A DNA stretch of 64,000 nt, taken from Sporosarcina sp. FSL K6-1508. GTDB lineage: Bacteria > Bacillota > Bacilli > Bacillales_A > Planococcaceae. Every line of letters begins with the position of its first letter. Within the stretch, counting starts at the first letter, position 1. The position numbers and the translations under genes were made by a program. Under the pieces are notes generated by a model that saw nothing but the letters and a program-made list of their open reading frames with translations, was not told where the DNA came from and did not search any database. Positions 34,205 through 43,362 of this stretch are shown here, one piece after another. The stretch covers positions 2,925,001 to 2,989,000 of the forward strand of contig NZ_JBBOXF010000001.1 of assembly GCF_038007465.1 (NCBI RefSeq), written 5' to 3'.

Positions 34205-34336
34205 ATGAAAAAGGGGCAGCGGAGAAAACAAAGGGAAAAACGGTGGTTAAAGAAACGTGCCAGGGAGCAAAGGAGAAAAAGATTTATTGAAGGATTTCGC
34301 AACCATTTTGTCAGAAAAGGAATTTTGGACAAGTAA
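34205..34336 (+). CDS. very basic small protein
   Basis: A 43-residue protein, about half Lys/Arg (KKGQRRKQREKRWLKKRARE near the start). GGGAGGGCG precedes ATG. Composition suggests RNA or DNA binding. No family recognised. Confidence 0.5.
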   Translation: MKKGQRRKQREKRWLKKRAREQRRKRFIEGFRNHFVRKGILDK

Positions 34337-34402
34337 AGCAAAAGGCAAGGGGGCGCTCGTTTTCTGCTCGCTTGCTGTTTGCGTAACGGGAGGGCGATCG
34401 AA

Positions 34403-34738
34403 ATGCGGAAAGAAGAAATTGAAAGAGTGGTAAACGAGAACCGTGGCGAAATAGAAAAGGCGGCGGTGGCGGCGGGAGTGAGCGTTGAACATCTAACGGA
34501 ATCGGTAGCGATTTTAACGCGTAGTTTTATTGCTGTCGCGGAGGCTATAGGCAAGGCATTGGGAATTTTAAGGGAATTCGGGGAACAAGTTTACGAAGGA
34601 TTGAAAGAGAATGCCAGGAGGGACAAAGACCGAAAGAACAAGAAACAACGCTTTAAAATAGATTTTAAAAGGCCTGAAATCAGACACCAGGTAACATGTC
34701 GAAAGCCGAAATTCACAGTACGAAAAATTATTCACTGA
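34403..34738 (+). CDS. hypothetical helical protein with basic tail
   Basis: A 111-residue protein. Residues 1-65 are an amphipathic helical region with ESVAILTRSFIAVAEAIGKA; residues 72-111 are strongly basic (RRDKDRKNKKQRFKIDFKR). ATG 34403 follows GGGAGGGCG. Unknown function. Confidence 0.55.
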   Translation: MRKEEIERVVNENRGEIEKAAVAAGVSVEHLTESVAILTRSFIAVAEAIGKALGILREFGEQVYEGLKENARRDKDRKNKKQRFKIDFKRPEIRHQVTCRKPKFTVRKIIH

Positions 34739-34754
34739 CAAGGCGGTGAGCGCT

Positions 34755-35384
34755 TTGAAAGAGCTGCTGAAAACGTATAGAAACACATTGGAAGACGTTG
34801 TGGATCAGGTAGAGCGCTTGCGATATATGAAATCGACAGCGGAGGGTTATTGTGAAAGTGAAGAGGACTATAAAGTTTTGACTGCCGCTGCTGTCGATTT
34901 GGAATTCGTCGTGCAGTGGTTAGAAAGGGGATACCGAAAAGATACGCATTTTCGCGGAATTGAGAAATTGGATGCGTACAATTTAGGAGAAATAGCCAAC
35001 GGAGTTACAAAGATTAAGAGGACGAGAAGTTACCAGCACGCAGTAGATCCTTACTTGATGGATTATTATATCGAGGATGAAGGAGCTCGGCTGCCTTTCG
35101 TGAACGTGATTGAAGAAGATACAAGAACAGTAGAGGAAAAAGAGCAGGACGAAATACTTGATGCGAAAGAAAAAGCAATCGAAAAAGGGCTGTTCATAAA
35201 GTTAGAAGAAGCGCAGGCGGTGTTAAGTCGTGATGATATATATATGCTGCTGTCGCATCAACAAGGTTTCTCGCAAGAGGAAATGGGCCAAGAATTAGGA
35301 ATCACAAGGCAAGCTGTTTCTAAGAGGATTAAAAGCATCAGAAGGAAGTTGGAAAGTATCGGAATCGAAAGGGCGGATCTGTGA
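34755..35384 (+). CDS. sigma-70 region 4-like phage late regulator
   Basis: A protein of about 209 residues. The N-terminal two thirds are helical and acidic. Residues 165-205 form a sigma region 4/Xpf-like helix-turn-helix (HQQGFSQEEMGQELGITRQA, then VSKRIKSIRRKLES). In Bacillales phages such factors switch on the packaging and structural operon just downstream, and this position immediately before the recombinase and terminase genes fits. TTG 34755 fits the GGCGGTGAG site; GTG 34746 is the alternative. Confidence 0.7.
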   Translation: MKELLKTYRNTLEDVVDQVERLRYMKSTAEGYCESEEDYKVLTAAAVDLEFVVQWLERGYRKDTHFRGIEKLDAYNLGEIANGVTKIKRTRSYQHAVDPYLMDYYIEDEGARLPFVNVIEEDTRTVEEKEQDEILDAKEKAIEKGLFIKLEEAQAVLSRDDIYMLLSHQQGFSQEEMGQELGITRQAVSKRIKSIRRKLESIGIERADL

Positions 35385-35929
35385 TGAAGCGTGTAATGCC
35401 GATTCGTGACAAAGAGAAAGTGCGGGAGATTAAAGCTTATTTGAAGAAAAAGAACGAAAGAGATTACATACTTTTCATGATCGGTATTAATGCAGGGCTG
35501 CGAGTGTCAGATATATTACCCTTGCGCGTTCGAGATGTGCGAGGGGAATATATCGAAGTGATTGAACAGAAGACTGCGAAGCTCAGACAGATTCCGATTA
35601 ACAGCTCTTTGAAGAGTGCATTGAATGTATATGTGCGAGGTAAGAAGGATAACGATTATCTTATAAAGAGCCGGGAGGGCATGAACCAGCCGATAGGTAG
35701 GTGGACAGCCTGGAAGATCATCAAAGACGCGGGCGTTGAGGTAGGGCTGCTGAACTTAGGAACACACAGTATGCGCAAGACGTTTGGCTATAACTATTAC
35801 AGGAGAACTAAAGACATCCAAACGCTATGTAAAATGCTGGGTCATAGTGATGAAGAGATCACGAAAAGGTACATCGGAATAGAAGATGATTTCATACGAG
35901 AACAGTATCTAAAGCACACGAACTTATAA
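35384..35929 (+). CDS. small tyrosine recombinase
   Basis: A 181-residue protein, essentially only the catalytic domain. All catalytic residues are seen in order: Arg in NAGLRVSDIL, Lys in EQKTAK, His-x-x-Arg in HSMRK, His in LGHSDEE and the nucleophile Tyr in RYIGIEDD. The N-terminal core-binding domain of XerC/D is missing. The prophage already has a serine integrase, so this enzyme may instead resolve multimers or act with the packaging genes. ATG overlaps the previous stop. Confidence 0.88.
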   Translation: MKRVMPIRDKEKVREIKAYLKKKNERDYILFMIGINAGLRVSDILPLRVRDVRGEYIEVIEQKTAKLRQIPINSSLKSALNVYVRGKKDNDYLIKSREGMNQPIGRWTAWKIIKDAGVEVGLLNLGTHSMRKTFGYNYYRRTKDIQTLCKMLGHSDEEITKRYIGIEDDFIREQYLKHTNL

Positions 35930-36309
35930 ACCGTAGTGCTCTTTCTTTTCCGCTACAATCAAACATAATTTATCAAGCGTTAGACTGACGATGAAATAAA
36001 TTTGAAAGTCAGTGTTACCAACGCTTTAGGATAGGTGCATGAACCAAACAGAATATATAGATATGTTAGATTGATAGGAAAGGGGTTGCGACTACGGATA
36101 TGAGTGAGAAGAACGTAACGACAATAGGTGCGTCATTAGGTGGCTTTGAAGCAACGTAAAGCCTTGATGCCATTGGGTTTATTGGCTCTGGATTTTTTCA
36201 CGGGTCCTTCCCCAGGGGGTGGCCCTATACGGGGCTAACGAGTCCCGGGAATCGACCGTTTTTATTTGAAAAAAAATACTACGGAACTACGGAATGGGGG
36301 GATCAGTGC
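35930..36309 (+). other. non-coding stretch before terminase with candidate cos site
   Basis: No gene longer than 18 codons is visible. The G+C-rich dyad at 36202-36224 (GGGTCCTTCCCC then AGGGGGTGGCCC) contrasts with the A+T-rich flanks, and further GC boxes (ACGGGGCT, AGTCCCGGGA) follow. In lambda the cos site lies directly upstream of nu1, and the gene at 36310 is Nu1-like, so cohesive-end cleavage here is a reasonable inference. Confidence 0.5.
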
Positions 36310-36834
36310 ATGGACGGCTTTCGTGAAGATGAAGGCAGGTTGCTGATTACATCGAACCGACTATGCAAATTTCTAGAAGTTACTGATAAGACATTAACCA
36401 ACTGGCGTCGCCAAGGATGCCCGCAGCATAGTCGCGGATGGTGGGATTTACAAAGTGTAATAAAATGGCGTGGTGTAATTCAGGCTAATGAAGATGATCC
36501 TGTTGCAAAAAAATCCGTAAACCTTCAGCAGAAAAAACTTGTGGCAGAAGTCGCATACAAAGAAGCCCAGGCGGAATTGACGCGAATAAAAACGGATCTT
36601 GCGGATGGTAAGTATATTGATAGAGAAACGGTAGAAGCGGAGCTTACACGCTTCTTTATGGTGTTTAGAAAATCGGCAATGTCGTTGTCGCGAAAATTAT
36701 CGAAAATTGTAGCTGACTACGTAGAGCCGATTGAAGCGAGTCGAGTTGAAAAGGAATTGTCGGAAACTATAGCTGATGCACTCGATCAGATGAGCGTGGA
36801 TGGTGTGTATAGTGCAAAGAAAACGAAAAGGTGA
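36310..36834 (+). CDS. terminase small subunit, lambda Nu1-like
   Basis: A 174-residue protein. Residues 12-55 are a winged helix of the Nu1 type (LCKFLEVTDKTLTNWRRQGC and WWDLQSVIKWR), followed by a long coiled coil (KKLVAEVAYKEAQAELTRIK). Nu1 binds cos DNA and recruits the large subunit. ATG 36310 has GGGGGGATCAG upstream. It overlaps terL by 35 bases. Confidence 0.85.
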   Translation: MDGFREDEGRLLITSNRLCKFLEVTDKTLTNWRRQGCPQHSRGWWDLQSVIKWRGVIQANEDDPVAKKSVNLQQKKLVAEVAYKEAQAELTRIKTDLADGKYIDRETVEAELTRFFMVFRKSAMSLSRKLSKIVADYVEPIEASRVEKELSETIADALDQMSVDGVYSAKKTKR

Positions 36835-38644
36835 ATGGCCATCCTTTATTACTAATTCGCTCACATCGTTAAAACCACCAGAGAAATTGAAAGTAAGCGA
36901 ATGGGCAGAGAAACATAGAGTGCTGGATGGTAAGTCCAGCGCTATTCCTGGGGCATGGCGTAACGAAGTCACGCCTTATTTAGTTGAAATAATGGATGAA
37001 TTTAATAATGTAGACACGGAAGAGATTATTTTTGTTAAGCCGACACAAGTAGGCGGAACTGAAGCGTTACAAAATGCACTTGGATATATCGTTATGCAAG
37101 ATCCAGACTCTACGATGATCGTGTACCCGTCGAAAGAACTTGCAGAGAGTGTATCGAAAAACCGACTGCGTCCAATGTTGCGAATTTCCAAAGGGCTGCG
37201 TGAAAAATATTATGACGATAAATCAGAAGAGTTAGAACTTCAGTGCGAGGATATGTATATAAGTTTAGAGGGTGCTAATTCGCCAGCTGCGCTTTCCTCG
37301 AAGCCGATTCGATATTTATTCATGGATGAAGTCGATAAGTATCCTGGTGCTACGAAAAAGGAAGCAGATCCTATTCGATTAGCACGAGAGCGTACGAAGA
37401 CTTATACCACTAATAAAAAGATATTCATTACTTCAACGCCAACTTTGCGCACGGGCCACATTTGGAAAGCGAAAGAAAACGCGGATATCGTAAAACACTA
37501 TACTGTCCCGTGTCCTCACTGCGGAGAGTATATCGAGTTGGTGTTTAAGCAAGTGAAGTGGCCTAAAGGCGATGAAATGTCCGATGTAGATCGAGCTGAA
37601 CATGCATTCTACGCTTGTCAGATGTGCGGGAATATTATTAATGATCGTCATAAAGCCCAGATGGTTCGTTATGGACAATGGAAAGTCGTTGAGAAAAAAA
37701 CCGAGTTTCCTCGAAAGGTCGCTTATTGGATGAATACTTTATATTCTCCGTTCGTCAGATTTAGCGAGATAGCGAAGGAGTTCCTTAGCACGAAACACGA
37801 TGATGAAGCATTGCAAAACTTCGTAAATTCGTGGCTCGCTGAACCTTGGGAGTCCACAAAACTAAGGACGAATGCCGACATGGTGCTTGAACGTCAAACT
37901 GAATTCGAGCAATTCGAAGTTCCGGAATGGACAGAGTTCCTAACAGCAGGCGTTGACGTCCAGGAAACAAGTTTGTATTTCACGATAAGAGCATGGGGGC
38001 CGTATATCACGAGCCAAAACATACTACATGGCCACGTATTCAGCTGGAAAGAGATCGAGCGAGTTATGAACTCGGAATTCAAAAACCGGAACGGAGAGAC
38101 CTTCATAGTTAATCTTTGTGGCGTTGACTCGGGAGACCAGACCGATGATGTGTACGATTTTTGTGCAAAAAATAGCGAGTGGGCAATCCCGGTGAAAGGG
38201 GTAGGTGGAGGGCATTCGTATTTCAAAATCAGCACAATCAACAAAGCGCACTCCACCGCTTACGGGATGCGTCTGTTGCTCGTTGATGGCGGAAAATATA
38301 AAGATATGATCGCTTCGCGGATGATGAAACCTAACGGTGAGGGTAGCTGGATGGTGTATAAAGATTGTGATCGTGAATACGCCGAGCAGGTTACGGCCGA
38401 ACACAAAGTTAAAGTAAAAGGCGGCGCCGGAGTCACTAAAGAGGTATGGGTTCCGAAAACTTCACATGCAGATAATCACTATTTGGATTGCGAAGTATAC
38501 GCGCTTGCTGTAGCCGATGTGCTCGGCGTAAGAAGTTTGAATTTGATGCAGGAGTCACAGGAAGATGAGCCGGAGCAGGATGTGAATAGTCAAGCTGAAG
38601 AATTTAACAACGGTTGGTTAGACGTCGGGAAAAAATGGTTGTAG
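36800..38644 (+). CDS. terminase large subunit, lambda gpA family
   Basis: A 614-residue protein, normal for gpA. The ATPase has an unusual Walker A VKPTQVGGTEALQNALG (about 72-88) and a Walker B IRYLFMDEVDKYP; a zinc motif CPHCGEYIEL and CQMCGN follows; the nuclease part includes AGVDVQETSLYF and GVDSGDQTDDVYDF. It powers DNA packaging and cuts cos. GTG 36800 is the likely start although its ribosome site is weak, consistent with translational coupling to terS. Confidence 0.93.
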   Translation: MVCIVQRKRKGEWPSFITNSLTSLKPPEKLKVSEWAEKHRVLDGKSSAIPGAWRNEVTPYLVEIMDEFNNVDTEEIIFVKPTQVGGTEALQNALGYIVMQDPDSTMIVYPSKELAESVSKNRLRPMLRISKGLREKYYDDKSEELELQCEDMYISLEGANSPAALSSKPIRYLFMDEVDKYPGATKKEADPIRLARERTKTYTTNKKIFITSTPTLRTGHIWKAKENADIVKHYTVPCPHCGEYIELVFKQVKWPKGDEMSDVDRAEHAFYACQMCGNIINDRHKAQMVRYGQWKVVEKKTEFPRKVAYWMNTLYSPFVRFSEIAKEFLSTKHDDEALQNFVNSWLAEPWESTKLRTNADMVLERQTEFEQFEVPEWTEFLTAGVDVQETSLYFTIRAWGPYITSQNILHGHVFSWKEIERVMNSEFKNRNGETFIVNLCGVDSGDQTDDVYDFCAKNSEWAIPVKGVGGGHSYFKISTINKAHSTAYGMRLLLVDGGKYKDMIASRMMKPNGEGSWMVYKDCDREYAEQVTAEHKVKVKGGAGVTKEVWVPKTSHADNHYLDCEVYALAVADVLGVRSLNLMQESQEDEPEQDVNSQAEEFNNGWLDVGKKWL

Positions 38645-38653
38645 GAGGTGAGA

Positions 38654-38872
38654 ATGATGAATGTGTCGGAGCAGTTACAACAAATAAATAATGCGATTGC
38701 TGCCATTGAAATCGGAGGGCAAGAGTACCAAATCGGTTCAAGGCGGTTGAAGCGTGCGGATTTGTCGTTGCTTTACCAGCGGCAAAAAGAGTTGCAGGCG
38801 CAAGTGGAAGCTCAACAGTCAGACGGTCTAGTCTTGGCTAATACGTCTGTTGCTACTTTTGATAGGAGGTAA
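38654..38872 (+). CDS. gpW-like head-tail joining protein
   Basis: A 72-residue helical protein (MMNVSEQLQQINNAIAAIEI, then QIGSRRLKRADLSLLYQRQKEL). Size, position between terL and portal, and the LTVRADLxxLxxxxxEL-type pattern match lambda gpW, which seals DNA in the head. ATG 38654 or 38657 with AGGAGG upstream. Confidence 0.65.
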   Translation: MMNVSEQLQQINNAIAAIEIGGQEYQIGSRRLKRADLSLLYQRQKELQAQVEAQQSDGLVLANTSVATFDRR

Positions 38873-38876
38873 TGGA

Positions 38877-40367
38877 GTGAACTTTTTAGATAGAACCATT
38901 GCTTGGATATCACCAAAAGCGGCGTATGAGCGTATGGGCTACAAACGAGCAGTCGATGAAATGCGGTCGTATGACGCAGCGGGTGACGATCACCTGAACG
39001 CTGGCTGGCGTGCTGTTAATGAGAAAGCGGAAGCGACAGACGGTATGTATCGCGATACGATTCGTGCGCGGTCTAGGGATTTAGAAAGAAATAGCGATAT
39101 TTTAGAAAGTGTAGTGCTTGCTTTTGAAAGAAATGTCGTTGGCGGTGGATTTAATTTACAGGCGAAGACAGAAGATGAGGAACTTGACACGAAAATCGAA
39201 AACCTGTTCAAGATATGGAGCCGACCTAAGAACTGCGATGTGACGCAGCAGCAAAGTTTTTCGGAGATTTGCCAAATGCTTGTACGTCGTCAGAAGGTAG
39301 ACGGAGGTATTATCGTCGTTCTGAGGTACATTGACGATGGCGTTGTACCATTATCTTTACAGATGTATGAAGTAGATGATTTAGACACGATGATCCCATT
39401 AACGACCAAATCAAAAGTTGTGAATGGTATCGAATATAACGCCTATAACCGACCTGTTGCGTATTATTTGAAAAAATATGATGCATACGGCAACTATAAC
39501 GGATCATCTGAACGCATCGATGCGAAAGATGTCCTTTTTTTATACAAGAAAAAGCGACCAAGTCAATTACGAGAAATCAGCGAACTGTCATCTACTTTGC
39601 CACGAGTCAGAGATATGAATCAATTTATGGAAGCTGTGAGCGTAAAAGAACGCGTAGCTGCATTGCTTGCGGTCCTGATTAAGCGGGTGATTCCTGGCGG
39701 GGGGAATGGTGTTGGGCGCGGGATTTCTGACAAGCGCAGCGGATATAACGGGAAAATGTTGAGTCCTGGAATGATTATGGAGCTCAATCCGGGTGACGAC
39801 GTGCATGTCGTGCAGCCACCAGCGCAAGCGGCCAACTCGTCAGAATTTATTCGTTTGCAACAACGACTGTCCGGGGCATCCCAGGGTATTTCTTATGAAG
39901 TGGCGGCGCGTGATATGTCGCAAGTCAACTATTCTAGTGCTAGGCAGGGATTACTGGAAGACCAAAAGACGTATTTAATGCAACAACAATACTTGATAGA
40001 TCATTTTTTAATACCTGTATATGAGGCTTTTATCGAATCTGCTGTACTAGCAGATAAATTGCATATTAAAGATTTTTATGCCCAAAAAGAACGGTATTTG
40101 CAACATCACTGGATTGCTCCAGGGATGAAATGGATTGATCCTCTCAAAGAGGCGAATGCGAACAAGGTCATGCTTGAAAACAATTTGACGACGCTTGCGG
40201 AAATTGCGGCGTCGACAGGGAAAGATTGGCGCGAAGTGATTGAGCAACGCGCGATAGAAATTGAATTCATGCAGTTAAAGGGGGTGATGAATAGTGGTGA
40301 TGACGCGGGAGAAATCGACAAACTCATCGAAGAAACCGATGACGAAAAAACAGAAGATGCAACGTGA
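38877..40367 (+). CDS. portal protein, lambda gpB family
   Basis: A 496-residue portal. N-terminal FLDRTIAWISPKAAYERM, NVVGGGFNLQA near residue 85 and the C-terminal SSARQGLLEDQKTYLMQQQYL are typical of the lambda family. It forms the twelve-fold ring through which DNA enters. GTG 38877 has AGGAGGT with ideal spacing; it follows 4 bases after the gpW-like gene. The 3' end overlaps the protease by 74 bases. Confidence 0.93.
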   Translation: MNFLDRTIAWISPKAAYERMGYKRAVDEMRSYDAAGDDHLNAGWRAVNEKAEATDGMYRDTIRARSRDLERNSDILESVVLAFERNVVGGGFNLQAKTEDEELDTKIENLFKIWSRPKNCDVTQQQSFSEICQMLVRRQKVDGGIIVVLRYIDDGVVPLSLQMYEVDDLDTMIPLTTKSKVVNGIEYNAYNRPVAYYLKKYDAYGNYNGSSERIDAKDVLFLYKKKRPSQLREISELSSTLPRVRDMNQFMEAVSVKERVAALLAVLIKRVIPGGGNGVGRGISDKRSGYNGKMLSPGMIMELNPGDDVHVVQPPAQAANSSEFIRLQQRLSGASQGISYEVAARDMSQVNYSSARQGLLEDQKTYLMQQQYLIDHFLIPVYEAFIESAVLADKLHIKDFYAQKERYLQHHWIAPGMKWIDPLKEANANKVMLENNLTTLAEIAASTGKDWREVIEQRAIEIEFMQLKGVMNSGDDAGEIDKLIEETDDEKTEDAT

Positions 40368-40932
40368 TTTGTCGTTCGATATTCGCGCTTTGGATGACGA
40401 AAAGCGAAACTTTGAGTTGTCTTTTTCATCCGAAGAAGCATATCAACGATGGTTTGGCTCTGAAATATTGTCACATGAGCCGAATGCGGTCGATTTAAGC
40501 CGTCTAAACGAAATCGGAGTCCTTTTATACAACCATAATCGGGATAAGGTGCTAGGGCGAATAGACAAGGCTTGGGTGAAAGATAATCGAGCATATGCGA
40601 CTGTTACTTTTGATGATGATGAAGAGGCGGATGTCATTTATCAAAAAACGAAGTCTGGTACTCTGCGTGCCGTTTCCGTAGGTTATACAGTAGATTCGTG
40701 GGAAGAAGTAGCCGCGGGGAAAAAGTCTTCAGACGGACGACACGCAGGACCTTGCAGCGTGGCTTTAAAGTGGCAACCTTATGAGATTAGCATTGTTTCG
40801 GTTCCGGCGGATGCGACGGTAGGGGTAGGACGCGAAATGGAGCATGAACCGGAAGTGTTTGAAAAGGGAGATTACTCGTATTACGAAAGACAAATTTTAT
40901 TAAATAAAAACCTTGGAGGTATCATCATATGA
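40294..40932 (+). CDS. prohead maturation protease
   Basis: A 212-residue protein of the HK97-type prohead protease family: RALDDEKRNFELSFSSEEAY, GVLLYNHNRDKVLGRI with the catalytic His, LRAVSVGY with the catalytic Ser, and EISIVSVPAD at the end of the domain. It trims capsid proteins during assembly. The start is within the portal gene (GTG 40294 or ATG 40300). It overlaps the capsid gene by 4 bases. Confidence 0.9.
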   Translation: MVMTREKSTNSSKKPMTKKQKMQRDLSFDIRALDDEKRNFELSFSSEEAYQRWFGSEILSHEPNAVDLSRLNEIGVLLYNHNRDKVLGRIDKAWVKDNRAYATVTFDDDEEADVIYQKTKSGTLRAVSVGYTVDSWEEVAAGKKSSDGRHAGPCSVALKWQPYEISIVSVPADATVGVGREMEHEPEVFEKGDYSYYERQILLNKNLGGIII

Positions 40933-42383
40933 CTTTAGAACAAATGTTAGCGCGTCAACAAGCAATTGTGGATGCTGCGAGAGCTGAAAATCAACGTGGA
41001 TTAACGACAGAAGAGCAAACGGAATTCGACCAATTGCAGTCCCAAATTGACTCTATTCGTGCGGCGAACCCGACGCCACCAGCTCCACCAATTCCAGCGC
41101 CGGCAGATAATCAGCGCACGATTGAAGATGAGCGTCAACGCACGTTGGAAATCACAACGCTGTGCCGCGAGTTTGGTCTGGAAGCAGACGAACATATTAA
41201 AGCGGGAGATTCGGTGGATCACGTTCGTAAAATGATACTCGAAAAGCAAATCAAGGATCGCTCGCCACAACCTTCAGGAATCTATTTAGGTAAGGATGAG
41301 CGCGACAAGTTTCGTGATGCGGTAGCGGATGGACTAGCGTTGCGCGTCGGAATGTCTGTAGAAAAGCCGAATGAAGGAGCCGAACAGCTGCGCAATCTTT
41401 CTTTACGAGAAATCGCAAAAGAAACATTACGGATAGAAGGTGTGAACAACGCATACCGATTGAGTGATGATGAATTATTACGTCAACACCTAACGCCGAC
41501 TTCACTTTTTACCAATATCATTGACCAAACGGCGCGTACTGTTTTCCAGAAAGCGTACACTGACGCACAAACGACGTATCAACACTGGACACGTCGTGGT
41601 ACTTTGACAGATTTCCGTCCGACGAAAACATACCAGGTCGGGACGGCTGGTGATTTGTTACTTGTCTCGGAAAACGGCGAGCTGAAACACGATGACCCGA
41701 ATGGCGTAGAAGGACCAACGCGCCAACTATTAACATATGGACGTCAATTTTCGATGTCTCGACAAGCATTTATTAACGATGATGTGAGCTTTATTGAAAC
41801 GATCCCGGCATTATATGCACAATCCGCACGTCTGGGCATTAATCGCTTGGTGTATCAGACGTTAGCAAACAATCCGGCGATTTGGGATGGCAAGACACTG
41901 TTCCACGCGGATCACAACAACATTATGGAAACGGGCGGAGCGCCATCCGTGGATACACTTTCCGAAGCCCGTCGCTTGCTACGAAAGCAAAAAGCACCAG
42001 GCGGCGACGTGAAGTTAAACATCCCGGCGCGTTACTTGCTTGTGCCGACGTCGATGGAAACGCGAGCGGGTCAGTTAATTGGTTCGACTGTAGATCCATC
42101 GCAAAACAATCCGAACATCCAGAATCCATTTTATAATCAATTCCAAGTCGTTTCAGACGCGGAACTTGACGACGCAACAGTAAACGGCGAGAAAGAATGG
42201 TACGTCATGTCTGATAAATTACGTTCGCCGATCCAGGTAGATTTCCTGAACGGGAAAGACATGCCTACTATCGTTATGAAACAGGCTCCGGCGGGCCAAC
42301 TCGGATTCTTGTGGGATATCTACATGGACTACGGCGTAACAGTTGTCGATTACCAAACAGTTGTTAAAAATGATGGGGTTTAA
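40929..42383 (+). CDS. major capsid protein
   Basis: A 484-residue protein. Residues 1-150 are a helical, Pro-rich scaffold-like region likely removed by the protease (MTLEQMLARQQAIVDAARAE, PTPPAPPIPAP). The capsid domain from about 190 includes GRQFSMSRQAFINDDVSFIE, LFHADHNN and LLVPTSME, as in Mu gpT-like heads. ATG follows CTTGGAGG. Its position after the protease supports the call. Confidence 0.9.
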   Translation: MTLEQMLARQQAIVDAARAENQRGLTTEEQTEFDQLQSQIDSIRAANPTPPAPPIPAPADNQRTIEDERQRTLEITTLCREFGLEADEHIKAGDSVDHVRKMILEKQIKDRSPQPSGIYLGKDERDKFRDAVADGLALRVGMSVEKPNEGAEQLRNLSLREIAKETLRIEGVNNAYRLSDDELLRQHLTPTSLFTNIIDQTARTVFQKAYTDAQTTYQHWTRRGTLTDFRPTKTYQVGTAGDLLLVSENGELKHDDPNGVEGPTRQLLTYGRQFSMSRQAFINDDVSFIETIPALYAQSARLGINRLVYQTLANNPAIWDGKTLFHADHNNIMETGGAPSVDTLSEARRLLRKQKAPGGDVKLNIPARYLLVPTSMETRAGQLIGSTVDPSQNNPNIQNPFYNQFQVVSDAELDDATVNGEKEWYVMSDKLRSPIQVDFLNGKDMPTIVMKQAPAGQLGFLWDIYMDYGVTVVDYQTVVKNDGV

Positions 42384-42401
42384 GAAAGGGGATAACAGAT
42401 A

Positions 42402-42728
42402 ATGACACAAGCAATTTATGTACAACGCGGCGAAACAATTGATTATATCAACAGCACCAGCGTCATTGTTGCCGCTGGTGAAGTGGTGGCGCTAGGAACG
42501 CGCGTCGGAGTGGCGGCGACTGAGATTCCAGTTGGGGCAAAGGGTGCTCTGAATGTAATGGGAGTGTATGATTTACCAGCGCTTGGAACTGAAGCTTTAA
42601 CAGTTGGTCAAGCTGTTTATTTTAAAGATGGGAAAATCCAAGCGACGGTAACTGATGCCGTTCCTGCTGGATGGATCGTCGAACCGAAAACGCAAACAGG
42701 AACCGTTGCGCGGGTAAAAATTGACTAA
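42402..42728 (+). CDS. capsid decoration protein, DUF2190-like
   Basis: A 108-residue beta protein with the family pattern: AIYVQRGETIDY, VAAGEVVALGTRVGVA, VGQAVYFKDGKIQAT and a final TGTVARVKID. These proteins stabilise the capsid outer surface. GAAAGGGG precedes ATG. Confidence 0.85.
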   Translation: MTQAIYVQRGETIDYINSTSVIVAAGEVVALGTRVGVAATEIPVGAKGALNVMGVYDLPALGTEALTVGQAVYFKDGKIQATVTDAVPAGWIVEPKTQTGTVARVKID

Positions 42729-42743
42729 ACGGAGGGAGTCCAT

Positions 42744-43061
42744 ATGGCTATTGTATTGGAAGCAATTACGCACGTATGGTTTGCAGGTCGCATGATTCCA
42801 CCTGGTCAGGTTTTTTCTGCTGATGATGCATTCGGAAAGAAACTCATCCAGGGCGGTTCAGCGAAAGTTCGCGAAGCAGCAGCGCAGGAAGCGTCTGTAT
42901 CGCCGGACGAAGAGGAGCGCGTGAAGTTAGAAGGTTTAACGGTCCCGTTACTGAAGGCATTGGCGAAAAAGAACGATGTGAATCTTTCGGCAGATGATAA
43001 AAAGGATGACATCGTAGAAAAGCTCATTGAATCGGGTGTGAAATTCGATGAAGACATTTAA
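42744..43061 (+). CDS. head completion protein with HeH/SAP-like helix
   Basis: A 105-residue protein. The N-terminal part (THVWFAGRMIPPGQVFSADD) is a small beta domain; residues 62-100 (LKALAKKNDVNLSADDKKDD) are a HeH/LEM-like helix-extended-helix. Similar proteins lie after the capsid gene in many siphophages and myophages. Overlaps the next gene by 14 bases. Confidence 0.6.
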   Translation: MAIVLEAITHVWFAGRMIPPGQVFSADDAFGKKLIQGGSAKVREAAAQEASVSPDEEERVKLEGLTVPLLKALAKKNDVNLSADDKKDDIVEKLIESGVKFDEDI

Positions 43062-43362
43062 AGATTTTTTGAACAGTGATCTAGGAATTTTCATCAATGA
43101 AGGTGAATTCGGAACAAAGTTGACCATAGAAGACGAACTTGTCGTTGTAGTGCTTGACGATGATAAAATGGTCGAACGACAAATCGGCAAACAGTTGGAG
43201 CTCCATAATGAGGAGCTTCTTTTTTATGTCGAAAAATCAAAACTATCTTTCTATCCGCGTCCGGACAACGTCGTCCGGTTTGATGATGTTGTTTGGAAGG
43301 TGTCACAGGTGCAAGAAGATGCGGGCTTACTTACAGTCACGGCGGAGCGGGTGAGCGGATGA
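43048..43362 (+). CDS. head-tail connector-like protein
   Basis: A 104-residue protein (KDFLNSDLGIFINEGEFGTK) that begins like the lambda gpFII/ATP-binding-sugar-transporter-like joining proteins and has a beta-rich C-terminus (VWKVSQVQEDAGLLTVTAER). Position between head and tail genes supports a connector role. Confidence 0.6.
   Translation: MKTFKDFLNSDLGIFINEGEFGTKLTIEDELVVVVLDDDKMVERQIGKQLELHNEELLFYVEKSKLSFYPRPDNVVRFDDVVWKVSQVQEDAGLLTVTAERVSG

Noticed and set aside
36102..36159. A short ORF (about 18 codons) upstream of terS
   Set aside because: Too short, no continuation in another frame, and it lies in the likely packaging-site region.
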